DNA of 47,319 bases, taken from 66-474 sp035606235 (GTDB lineage: Bacteria > Pseudomonadota > Gammaproteobacteria > Xanthomonadales > Rhodanobacteraceae). A program made the position numbers and the translations under genes. Below the pieces are notes generated by a model, which saw nothing but the letters and a program-made list of their open reading frames with translations, was not told where the DNA came from and did no database searches. Positions 41,105 to 47,319 of the stretch are shown in pieces (the first letter of the stretch is position 1; each line of letters starts with the position of its first letter). The stretch covers positions 1-47,319 of the forward strand of contig DATNFU010000005.1 of assembly GCA_035606235.1 (NCBI GenBank). Reading direction: 5' to 3'.

Positions 41105-44100
41105 ATGACACCCAGCGAATTCCCGCTTCCTCCGCTGCCGCGCAGCGCCAACCAGCGCAAAACCTGGGCACCGCCCGTCGGCTCCTCGCTCGCGCTGCTG
41201 CTGTGCGAAACGGCACGCGCCCATGCCGGCATGGTGGTGGCGATCGCGCGCGACACGCATTCCGCGCGCGCGCTGGAAGACGAATTGCAGGTGTTCGCCG
41301 GCGACTTGCCGGTGCTGCATTTTCCGGATTGGGAAACCCTGCCCTACGACCTGTTCGGCCCACATCCGGAAATCGTGTCGCAGCGCATCAGCACCTTGTA
41401 TCGCCTGCCGAGCGTGCGCCGCGGCGTACTGGTCGTGCCGGTCGCGACGCTGATGCAGCGACTCGCGCCACGCACGCACATCGCAGGCTCCGGGTTGTCC
41501 ATCGCGCGCAAGCAGCATTTCGATCTCGCCGACGAACAGCGACGGCTGGAAGCCTGCGGCTATCGGCACGTGCCGCAAGTCAACGAGCCGGGCGACTTCG
41601 CGGTACGCGGTGCGCTGATCGACATCTTTCCGATGGGCACGCGCGAACCCTATCGCATCGAATTGTTCGACGAGGAGATCGATTCGATCCGCAGCTTCGA
41701 TCCGGAAACGCAACGCTCGTTGCAACAGGTGGACGCGGTCGAGCTGCTGCCCGCGCGCGAATTTCCCTTGACGGATGAAGCAACCAAGGTCTTCCGGGAG
41801 CGGCTGCGCGAGCGCTTTCCAATCGACGTGCGGCGCTGCCCGATCTATCAGGACATGAAGGCGGGCGTGTCGCCGGCAGGCATCGAGTATTACCTCCCGC
41901 TGTTTTTCGAGCACACCGAAACGCTGTTTGATTATCTCTCCGGTGATGCGCTGTTCGTGCTTGGTGAAGGCGCGCTGGATGCATCGGAACATTTCTGGAA
42001 GCAGACCGGCGAGCGCTACGAGCAGCGCGCGCACGACATCGAACGGCCGATCCTTCCCGCCACGGAGTTGTACCTGCCGCCGCAATCGCTGCGCGAGCGG
42101 TTGAACGGGGTTCTGCGCGTGGACATGGATGCAAATGATCCGCGCGCGACGGATACCGGTACCCGCGCGGTGCCGGAACTGCGCGGCGATCATCGACACG
42201 GGTCGTTCGCGCAGAAGCTGCGCGAGTATCTCGGCGCGCACCGCGATCAACGCGTGTTGATCGCGGCCGACTCGGCCGGGCGTCGGGAAGCGCTGCTGGA
42301 GCAGCTCGCTGCCGCGGAACTGCGACCGGAAGCGGTGGCGGGCTGGCAGGGGTTTGCCAATTTCCCGTCCCCACCAACTGCTTCGTCATCCGTGCCGGCG
42401 AGTGACGGGTGTCCAGGCGCATGGATGCAGAACTCGCAAGTGGATTCCGGCCTGCGCCCGAATGACGAGCAACCGCACGGCATGCCCGGGAATGCGTCGC
42501 GCTTTTGCATCACCGTCGCCCCGCTGGAACGCGGCTTCATCCTCGAACAACCATGCATCGCGGTCTTCACCGAGCGCGAACTGATCGGAGAGCGGGCGCG
42601 TTCCGAGCGACGGCGGCGCGTCAGCGAACGCGACCCGGAAGCAATCGTGCGCGATCTTTCGGAACTGGCGATCGGCGCGCCGATCGTGCACGTGGACCAT
42701 GGCGTCGGTCGCTATCTGGGGCTGGTCGTGCTGGATGTCGGCGACATGCCCGGTGAATTTCTGGCCATCGAATACGCCAGGGGCGACAAGCTGTACGTTC
42801 CGGTCGCGCAGCTGGCGCTCGTCAGTCGCTACTCGGGCGCGGCGCCGGAACTGGCACCGCTGCATTCACTGGGCGGCGAAGCCTGGGAGCGCGCCAAGAA
42901 GAAAGCCGCGGAAAAAGTGCGCGACGCAGCCGCCGAATTGCTGGCGATCCACGCACAACGCGCGTCGCGGCCCGGCATGGCCTTCAACTTCGATCGCGCG
43001 ATGCTGGCGCAATTCGCCGACGGCTTTCCGTTCGAGGAAACCCCCGACCAGCAGGCCGCGATCGACGCAGTGCTGGAAGACCTCTCGGCACCGCGCGCCA
43101 TGGATCGCGTCGTCTGCGGCGACGTCGGTTTCGGCAAGACCGAGGTCGCTCTGCGTGCGGCATTCGCCGCCGCGACCGCCGGCAAGCAGGTCGCGTTATT
43201 GGTGCCGACCACCTTGCTCGCGCAGCAGCATTACGACGTGTTCCGCGACCGGCTCGCGGATTTCCCGGTGCGTGTGGAATTGCTTTCCCGCTTTCGCTCG
43301 AAGAAAGACACCACCGAAGCACTGAAGAAACTGGCGGACGGGAAAGTGGACGTGGTGATCGGCACCCACAAGCTGCTGCAGCCGGATGTGAAATTCAAGG
43401 ATCTGGGGCTGGTGATCGTGGACGAGGAGCACCGCTTCGGCGTGCGCCACAAGGAACAGTTGAAAAAGCTGCGCGCGGAAGTGGATCTGCTTACGCTCAC
43501 TGCCACGCCGATCCCGCGCACACTGAACATGGCGATGAGCGGGTTGCGCGACCTGTCCATCATCGCCACGCCGCCGGCACATCGCATGGCGGTGAAAACG
43601 CTGGTGGCGCAATACGATCCGGCGCTGGTGCGCGAAGCCTTCCAGCGCGAACTTTCGCGCGGCGGCCAGGTGTATTTCCTGCACAACAGCGTGGATACGA
43701 TCGAGCGCACCGCGCGCGAGCTGGAAGCGCTGGTGCCGGATGCACGGATCCGCATCGCGCACGGCCAGATGCACGAGCGCGAACTGGAACAGGCGATGCT
43801 GGATTTCCACCGGCAGCGCTTCAACGTGCTGGTGTGCACCACCATCATCGAGTCCGGCATCGACGTACCGACCGCCAACACGATCGTGATCGACCGCGCC
43901 GATCACTTCGGCCTGGCGCAATTGCATCAGTTGCGCGGTCGCGTCGGCCGCTCGCATCACCGCGCGTATGCCTACCTGATCGTTCCGGACCGCAAGGCGA
44001 TGACCGCGGATGCGGAGAAACGCCTGGAAGCCCTCGCCGCGCTGGAAGAGCTCGGCGCCGGTTTCACCCTGGCCACCCATGACCTGGAAATCCGCGGCGC

Positions 44101-44686
44101 GGGCGAGCTGCTGGGCGAAGAGCAATCCGGGCAAATCCAGGAGATCGGCTTTTCGCTCTATACAGAATTATTGGATCGCGCGGTGCGCGCCCTGAAGAGC
44201 GGCAAGGTGCCGGATTTCGAACTCACCAGCGAGCACGAAACAGAAATCGAGCTGCACCTGTCGGCGCTGATCCCGGACGATTACCTGCCCGACGTGCACG
44301 CGCGCCTGACCTTGTACAAGCGTATCGCCAGCGCGCGCGATGATTTCGCGCTGCGCGAATTGCAGGTCGAAATGATCGACCGCTTCGGCCTGCTGCCACA
44401 GCCGGCCAAGAACCTGTTCGCGCTCGCGGCGCTGAAGCTGCGCGCCACGCCAATGGGTATCCGCAAACTGGAATTGGGGCCGAACGGCGGCCGCGTGATC
44501 TTCCGCGACAAGCCCGATGTCGAGCCGATGACGATCCTGCGCCTGATCCAGCGGCAGCCGCGCGTCTACAAGCTGGACGGCCAGGACAAGCTGCGCATCA
44601 CGCTGGACCTGCCCGGCGCGACCGAACGCCTGCGCGTCGCCGAAGAGCTGCTGCAAGCGCTGGCGGTGAAGGCGAAGGCAGCGTAG
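41105..44686 (+). CDS. mfd: Transcription-repair coupling factor Mfd with in-frame repeat insertion
   Basis: Mfd displaces stalled RNA polymerase and recruits UvrA. The 1193-residue protein has the UvrB-homology N-terminal part (LPVLHFPDWETLPYDLFGPH), the polymerase-interacting region (PIVHVDHGVGRYLGLVVLD), helicase Walker A GDVGFGKT (672-679), Walker B VIVDEEHRFGV with DEEH at 773-776, TATPIPRTLNMAMSGLRDLS and the TRG region, and the C-terminal domain. The usual length is about 1150. The excess is about 45 residues at 421-465 (nt 42365-42499), lying between FANF and RFCITVAPLERGF: a Pro/Ser/Gly-rich segment whose DNA is a palindromic repeat. Catalytic domains are intact. Start ATG 41105 fits homologues. 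Followed by the DUF202 operon. Confidence 0.97.
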   Translation: MTPSEFPLPPLPRSANQRKTWAPPVGSSLALLLCETARAHAGMVVAIARDTHSARALEDELQVFAGDLPVLHFPDWETLPYDLFGPHPEIVSQRISTLYRLPSVRRGVLVVPVATLMQRLAPRTHIAGSGLSIARKQHFDLADEQRRLEACGYRHVPQVNEPGDFAVRGALIDIFPMGTREPYRIELFDEEIDSIRSFDPETQRSLQQVDAVELLPAREFPLTDEATKVFRERLRERFPIDVRRCPIYQDMKAGVSPAGIEYYLPLFFEHTETLFDYLSGDALFVLGEGALDASEHFWKQTGERYEQRAHDIERPILPATELYLPPQSLRERLNGVLRVDMDANDPRATDTGTRAVPELRGDHRHGSFAQKLREYLGAHRDQRVLIAADSAGRREALLEQLAAAELRPEAVAGWQGFANFPSPPTASSSVPASDGCPGAWMQNSQVDSGLRPNDEQPHGMPGNASRFCITVAPLERGFILEQPCIAVFTERELIGERARSERRRRVSERDPEAIVRDLSELAIGAPIVHVDHGVGRYLGLVVLDVGDMPGEFLAIEYARGDKLYVPVAQLALVSRYSGAAPELAPLHSLGGEAWERAKKKAAEKVRDAAAELLAIHAQRASRPGMAFNFDRAMLAQFADGFPFEETPDQQAAIDAVLEDLSAPRAMDRVVCGDVGFGKTEVALRAAFAAATAGKQVALLVPTTLLAQQHYDVFRDRLADFPVRVELLSRFRSKKDTTEALKKLADGKVDVVIGTHKLLQPDVKFKDLGLVIVDEEHRFGVRHKEQLKKLRAEVDLLTLTATPIPRTLNMAMSGLRDLSIIATPPAHRMAVKTLVAQYDPALVREAFQRELSRGGQVYFLHNSVDTIERTARELEALVPDARIRIAHGQMHERELEQAMLDFHRQRFNVLVCTTIIESGIDVPTANTIVIDRADHFGLAQLHQLRGRVGRSHHRAYAYLIVPDRKAMTADAEKRLEALAALEELGAGFTLATHDLEIRGAGELLGEEQSGQIQEIGFSLYTELLDRAVRALKSGKVPDFELTSEHETEIELHLSALIPDDYLPDVHARLTLYKRIASARDDFALRELQVEMIDRFGLLPQPAKNLFALAALKLRATPMGIRKLELGPNGGRVIFRDKPDVEPMTILRLIQRQPRVYKLDGQDKLRITLDLPGATERLRVAEELLQALAVKAKAA
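42383..42468. repeat. Palindromic intergenic-type repeat inside mfd, in frame
   Basis: Terminal inverted repeats TCGTCAT (42383-42389) and ATGACGA (42462-42468) bound an 86-base element with CCGTGCCGGCGAGTGACGG and GTGGATTCCGGCCTGCGCCC, the style of the CCGGAATGAC elements found between other genes in this window. It is embedded in a 135-base (45-codon) stretch absent from the expected Mfd pattern, and keeps the reading frame open. Confidence 0.75.
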
Positions 44687-44763
44687 CGGCGGTCGGCAAG
44701 GCTGTTGTAGGCTGGCAACAAAGCCCAGCCCGCCGCAAAAGGCCGAGGCGCGAATCGCGATTG

Positions 44764-44795
44764 TTTCAGAAGCGCATTGGCAATCTTTTCTGAAA
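44764..44795. promoter_or_regulatory. Inverted repeat TTTCAGAA/TTCTGAAA ahead of the DUF202 gene
   Basis: TTTCAGAA (44764-44771) and TTCTGAAA (44788-44795) are perfect reverse complements 16 bases apart, just 10 bases before ATG 44806. It is AT-rich against its surroundings and could be an operator or an mRNA hairpin near the start codon, which has no clear ribosome-binding site. No regulator can be named. Confidence 0.4.
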
Positions 44796-44805
44796 TAGCT
44801 GACTC

Positions 44806-45222
44806 ATGATCCCTCGCTTCCGCGACCACGCCGCCAACGAACGCACCTATCTGGCCTGGGTGCGCACGGCTGTCGCGATCATGGCATTCGGATTTCTGGT
44901 CGAGCGTTTCGACCTGTTCCTGGCGTATCTCGGGCGATCCGGCTCCGCGAGCCCCCCGGCAAGTTCCGGAGTGTTTTCTCCGGTAGCCGCCCATCATCAT
45001 CTTCACGCCGCACAAGTCGTCGGGCTGGCACTGATCGCGCTTGGTGTGGTGATCATCATTGGCGCGACCGTACGCTTCGTGCACCACCGCAAGACGATCG
45101 CATGCGAGGAAGAAGTCGGCTACGGAACCGTCGTGGGGGACGGCCTGCTGGCGCTGCTACTGGTCTGCTTCGCGGCATTTCTCGGCATATATGTCTATCA
45201 CCAACTGATGACACTCGGATAA
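44806..45222 (+). CDS. DUF202/YidH-family inner membrane protein
   Basis: This 138-residue protein has the DUF202 opening FRDHAANERTYLAWVRTAVA, followed by three hydrophobic helices (ending FLVERFDLF, VGLALIALGVVIIIGATV, and LLALLLVCFAAFLGIYVY). A His-rich loop (AAHHHLHAAQ) lies between the first two. DUF202 proteins, such as YidH of E. coli, are inner membrane proteins of unknown function. Start ATG 44806. It is 120 bases after mfd and 16 bases before the cupin gene, so it probably heads a three-gene operon of small proteins. Confidence 0.88.
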   Translation: MIPRFRDHAANERTYLAWVRTAVAIMAFGFLVERFDLFLAYLGRSGSASPPASSGVFSPVAAHHHLHAAQVVGLALIALGVVIIIGATVRFVHHRKTIACEEEVGYGTVVGDGLLALLLVCFAAFLGIYVYHQLMTLG

Positions 45223-45238
45223 AGCCCAAGGGACGAAC

Positions 45239-45580
45239 ATGGCCGACCGCGCGCACCTGATCCTCGCCGAAGCATTGAAGACGCTGGAAGCTCTGCACGG
45301 TGCCGATTTCGCCGCGCTGTTCGAGCATGGCAGCTTGAGTTTGGGCATCTTCTGCCCGCGCGACCTGGACATCCAGAAGCCCCACGAGCGCGATGAGGTC
45401 TACGTCGTAATCGCGGGGCACGGATTTTTTCACAACGGTGATGGTTATCAGGCCTGCTCGGCGGGTGACGTATTGTTCGTGGCGGCTGGCGTGGAACATC
45501 GTTTCGAGGAATTCTCCAATGATTTCGCCACCTGGGTAATGTTCTACGGACCACAAGGGGGGGAGCGCAATGGCAAATGA
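45239..45580 (+). CDS. Small cupin-domain protein
   Basis: The 113-residue protein is a single cupin barrel: SLSLGIFCPRDLDIQKPHER (31-50), DEVYVVIAGHGFFHNGDGYQ, with metal-ligand candidates His49 and Glu53, and GDVLFVAAGVEHRFEEF (His82) in the second motif. Many such proteins bind Mn or Fe and act as dioxygenases, isomerases or binding proteins; which applies is not visible. Start ATG 45239 is 16 bases after the DUF202 gene. The 3' end overlaps the next start by 11 bases, indicating translational coupling. Confidence 0.87.
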   Translation: MADRAHLILAEALKTLEALHGADFAALFEHGSLSLGIFCPRDLDIQKPHERDEVYVVIAGHGFFHNGDGYQACSAGDVLFVAAGVEHRFEEFSNDFATWVMFYGPQGGERNGK

Positions 45581-46034
45581 CTGCTGTGCGATCACCCGCG
45601 CAACACTCGCCGATCTCGATGTCCTGGCGTCCTTGTTCAGCGCCTATCGCATGTTCTACGGCAAGCCGTCCGACCCGGCCGCGGCGCACGCCTTCCTGCA
45701 CGAACGGCTGGCCAACAATGAATCGGTGATCTTCCTGGCGCGCGACGACAATGGAAACGCGCTCGGCTTCACCCAGTTGTATCCATGCTTCTCGTCCGTT
45801 TCCGCACGGCGGCTGTGGATCTTGAATGACCTGTTCGTCACGCAAGCGACGCGGCGGCGCGGGGTGGCGCGCGCGTTGTTGCAGCGGGCGCGCGAACACG
45901 CGCTGGAAACCCGCGTGACCCGGCTTACCCTGCAAACCGCGCAGGACAACGCGCAGGCGCAAGCCCTTTACGAATCGCTCGGTTGGGCGCGCCAGGACGG
46001 AATGGTCGAGTACGCGCTGGAATTGCCCTTGTGA
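45570..46034 (+). CDS. GNAT-family N-acetyltransferase
   Basis: The 154-residue protein has the GNAT fold: ITRATLADLDVLASLFSAYR (8-27), the central strands GFTQLYPCFSS, the acetyl-CoA-binding motif A LNDLFVTQATRRRGVARAL with RRRGVA at about 95-100, and motif B QALYESLGWAR. The acceptor is unknown; it resembles single-domain acetyltransferases acting on small molecules or protein N-termini. Start ATG 45570 overlaps the cupin gene by 11 bases, with GGGGGGAG upstream. It is the last gene of the DUF202-cupin-GNAT operon. Confidence 0.92.
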   Translation: MANDCCAITRATLADLDVLASLFSAYRMFYGKPSDPAAAHAFLHERLANNESVIFLARDDNGNALGFTQLYPCFSSVSARRLWILNDLFVTQATRRRGVARALLQRAREHALETRVTRLTLQTAQDNAQAQALYESLGWARQDGMVEYALELPL

Positions 46035-46039
46035 AGAGT

Positions 46040-46057
46040 GCGGCCACGATCGGCCGC
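46040..46057. terminator. Weak bidirectional terminator between convergent genes
   Basis: GCGGCC (46040-46045) and GGCCGC (46052-46057) can pair over a six-base loop in the 43-base gap between the GNAT and methyltransferase stops. No T-run follows on either strand, so Rho-independent function is doubtful. Confidence 0.3.
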
Positions 46058-46077
46058 TTCGCACGCAGGGATAGGCG

Positions 46078-46731
46078 CTAGGGACGGCGGGCGTGAATAC
46101 CGCGCGATGTGCGGCGCCGATACACGAACACGTTCGCCGGTGGCATGTTGCGCCACGCGGTACCCGCGCGCAGCGCCTTCAGATCGAGTTCGTCCAGCAG
46201 CTCGCGCGACACCGGGCTGAGCGGACCATAGGTGAACTGGATGAAGCGCCCCTGCGGCGACAACACTTCGAATGCGCTGCGCAGGATCTCGCGCTGGGTG
46301 GTGCGTGACATGGACAGCAACCCCAGCCCGCTGATCACCGCATCCACCGAGCCGGACTCCTCCAGCACGCCGCAGCGCTGGGCAATCTCGTGCACGTGCC
46401 GGGCATCGCCGCACTCCACGTGCACGCCCGGAAAGCGCTCGCGCAAATAATGATGCAGCGCCTCGTTCAACTCGACTACCAGCAGATGATGCGGTTCGAT
46501 GCCGTGATCCAGCAGTGCACGGGTGAACGCGCCGGTGCCGCCACCAAGTTCGATGACCCGGCACGCCTCCGGCGGAAGCTGCTCCATCATCAGCGAGGCC
46601 AATTGACGACCCGACGGGGAAACCGCCGCCATCGCAAAAGGATTGCGCAACCACTCGCGAAAAAAAGTCAACGCCGGATTGCCATCCACGGCAATACCGG
46701 CGGAGCCGTTACTGGGTTCGGGCTGGGTCAT
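46078..46731 (-). CDS. PmtA-like phospholipid/SAM-dependent methyltransferase
   Basis: The 217-residue class I methyltransferase has AAVSPSGRQLASLM, the S-adenosylmethionine motif RVIELGGGTGAFTRALL (58-74), the acidic loop VVELNEAL, GDARHVHEI and VISGLGLLSMSRTTQREIL, and GRFIQFTYGPLSPV. This arrangement, particularly SP-S-x-xLA and FTYG-P, matches bacterial phosphatidylethanolamine N-methyltransferase (PmtA/rhizobial type) and related proteins. It may methylate a lipid headgroup, but small-molecule methyltransferases share the pattern. Start ATG 46731. It converges on the GNAT gene. Membrane association would be peripheral. Confidence 0.85.
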   Translation of the reverse strand: MTQPEPSNGSAGIAVDGNPALTFFREWLRNPFAMAAVSPSGRQLASLMMEQLPPEACRVIELGGGTGAFTRALLDHGIEPHHLLVVELNEALHHYLRERFPGVHVECGDARHVHEIAQRCGVLEESGSVDAVISGLGLLSMSRTTQREILRSAFEVLSPQGRFIQFTYGPLSPVSRELLDELDLKALRAGTAWRNMPPANVFVYRRRTSRGIHARRP

Positions 46732-46787
46732 GTCCCGAGCTTTTTATCACAGTCCTTGTTAGAAACGCTGTAACCAGCTCTGTAAAC

Positions 46788-46817
46788 AAGTCGGGCGGCC
46801 CATTGGCCGCCCGACTT
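46788..46817 (-). terminator. Terminator hairpin of the Tyr-rich secreted protein gene
   Basis: The arms AAGTCGGGCGGCC (46788-46800) and GGCCGCCCGACTT (46805-46817) are perfect 13-base reverse complements with loop CATT. Read on the minus strand the hairpin follows the Tyr-rich gene's stop by 14 bases and is followed by TTGTTTA, a weak T-run. It is the best terminator-like structure in the window. Confidence 0.7.
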
Positions 46818-46831
46818 CAACCCCATGGACA

Positions 46832-47236
46832 TCAGTGGTGCCAGCCGCCGTCGTGATCGTGATCGTGGTCATGCCAGCGGTGATCCCGGTCGCGCCCGCG
46901 CCAGTCGTCGCGGTCGCCCCAGCGATGGTGGTAGTAACCGCCGTAATACGCGCTGCCGTAATAAACGGTGCCGTACGCGGGATAGGGATCGTAGTAAACC
47001 GGCGCCGCATCGTAGTAATAAGCCGGGGCCGGCGCGTAGTAGCCGGAGTAATACGCCGGATATGCCGGCGGGTAATAGCAGTTGACGCAGTTGTTGTAAC
47101 CGACGCTGTAGCCCGGGCCATAGAAGCCCAGGCCGATGCTGACATGGCTGCGCGCAAATGCGGCCGGGGCCGCGACGACGCCGGCCAGCAGCAAGCCCGC
47201 GGCGATCAGACTACGACGGAAAATTCGGGTGTTCAT
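46832..47236 (-). CDS. Secreted Tyr-rich protein with His/Asp-rich C-terminus
   Basis: The 134-residue product has a signal peptide (SLIAAGLLLAGVVAAPAAFA; cleavage after AFA) and a mature part of two low-complexity regions: a Tyr/Pro/Ala-rich stretch (about 40-105) with YYPPAYPAYYSGYYAPAPAY-type repeats, and a His/Asp/Arg/Trp-rich tail (DRDHRWHDHDHDHDGGWHH). The tail suggests metal binding. The middle resembles surface or envelope proteins with repeated Tyr-Pro units, but I cannot assign a family. A possible Cys pair is NNCVNCYY. Start ATG 47236 has GGAGGCG upstream. A strong hairpin follows it. Function unknown. Confidence 0.75.
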   Translation of the reverse strand: MNTRIFRRSLIAAGLLLAGVVAAPAAFARSHVSIGLGFYGPGYSVGYNNCVNCYYPPAYPAYYSGYYAPAPAYYYDAAPVYYDPYPAYGTVYYGSAYYGGYYHHRWGDRDDWRGRDRDHRWHDHDHDHDGGWHH

Positions 47237-47319
47237 GTTCGCCTCCGAAGCGTGAGTGCTTCAGGCGCATATTCGCGCGCAGGCGATGAATCGGTACTGA
47301 GCGCCGGGCGTCGTTTCCA

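Noticed and set aside
41030..42250. A 406-codon open frame on minus opposite the start of mfd
   Set aside because: mfd is clear on plus across this stretch; the antisense frame lacks domains.

Overview
The window is GC-rich, densely packed bacterial chromosome with no rRNA, tRNA, CRISPR array or complete insertion sequence that I can see. Gene content and style point to a gammaproteobacterium of the Xanthomonadales, most likely Rhodanobacteraceae-like. The support is a HutF-type histidine pathway, an L2-like class A beta-lactamase with a twin-arginine leader, a bacterial RIO kinase, Zur next to a MerC-domain protein, an Atm1-type exporter, an Slp lipoprotein and abundant short palindromic intergenic repeats. 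This is inference from protein style; no marker gene was compared with a database.

Layout. 1-3052: 3' end of a sulfotransferase-like gene, an AT-richer orphan gene abutting a truncated ridA, a MAPEG membrane protein and a beta-lactamase. 3413-7420: a plus-strand series with msrB, msrA, a zinc alcohol dehydrogenase, a secreted acetamidase/formamidase-family protein and a VOC protein. 7449-10565: a TIR-TolB-TPR signalling protein, a RIO kinase and a small membrane protein. 10754-12830: an AT-richer type II restriction-modification island (endonuclease and XRE regulator on minus, D12-class adenine methylase divergent on plus). 12880-21991: a dispersed histidine-utilisation set (hutU, hutF, hutI) interleaved with thiopurine methyltransferase, gamma-glutamyltransferase, a tiny lipoprotein and a ClC channel. 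22182-25586: a spore-coat-U-type secreted protein, a bTHX-like ribosomal peptide, and a zinc block (CDF exporter, MerC-domain protein with a strong Zur box, Zur, small membrane protein). 25728-30592: gltX, an Atm1-type ABC exporter and an uncharacterised protein. 30828-36940: a truncated response regulator and a 1863-residue PAS/GAF histidine kinase. 37071-47236: cytochrome c, rlmJ, membrane protein, Slp, a second CDF transporter, mfd, a DUF202/cupin/GNAT operon, a PmtA-like methyltransferase and a Tyr-rich secreted protein.

How genes work together. The restriction-modification island looks self-regulated: a perfect 6-bp-arm palindrome sits in the spacer of a promoter whose predicted transcript starts at the methylase ATG, while regulator and nuclease overlap by ATGA. 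HutU, HutI and HutF catalyse consecutive steps of histidine breakdown; HutH and HutG are not in the window. Zur, MerC-domain protein and CDF exporter form a zinc-homeostasis block. The histidine kinase and adjacent receiver are presumably a two-component pair, but the receiver stops exactly where its LuxR-type DNA-binding domain should begin.

The most unusual features are a palindromic intergenic-type repeat apparently inserted in frame in mfd (with two similar-looking insertions in hutF), the leaderless-promoter/operator arrangement of the restriction-modification island, the headless response regulator, and the truncated ridA joined to foreign-looking DNA. At least three families of short palindromic repeats are scattered between genes; one family, with identical 12-bp arms, flanks both AT-rich islands.
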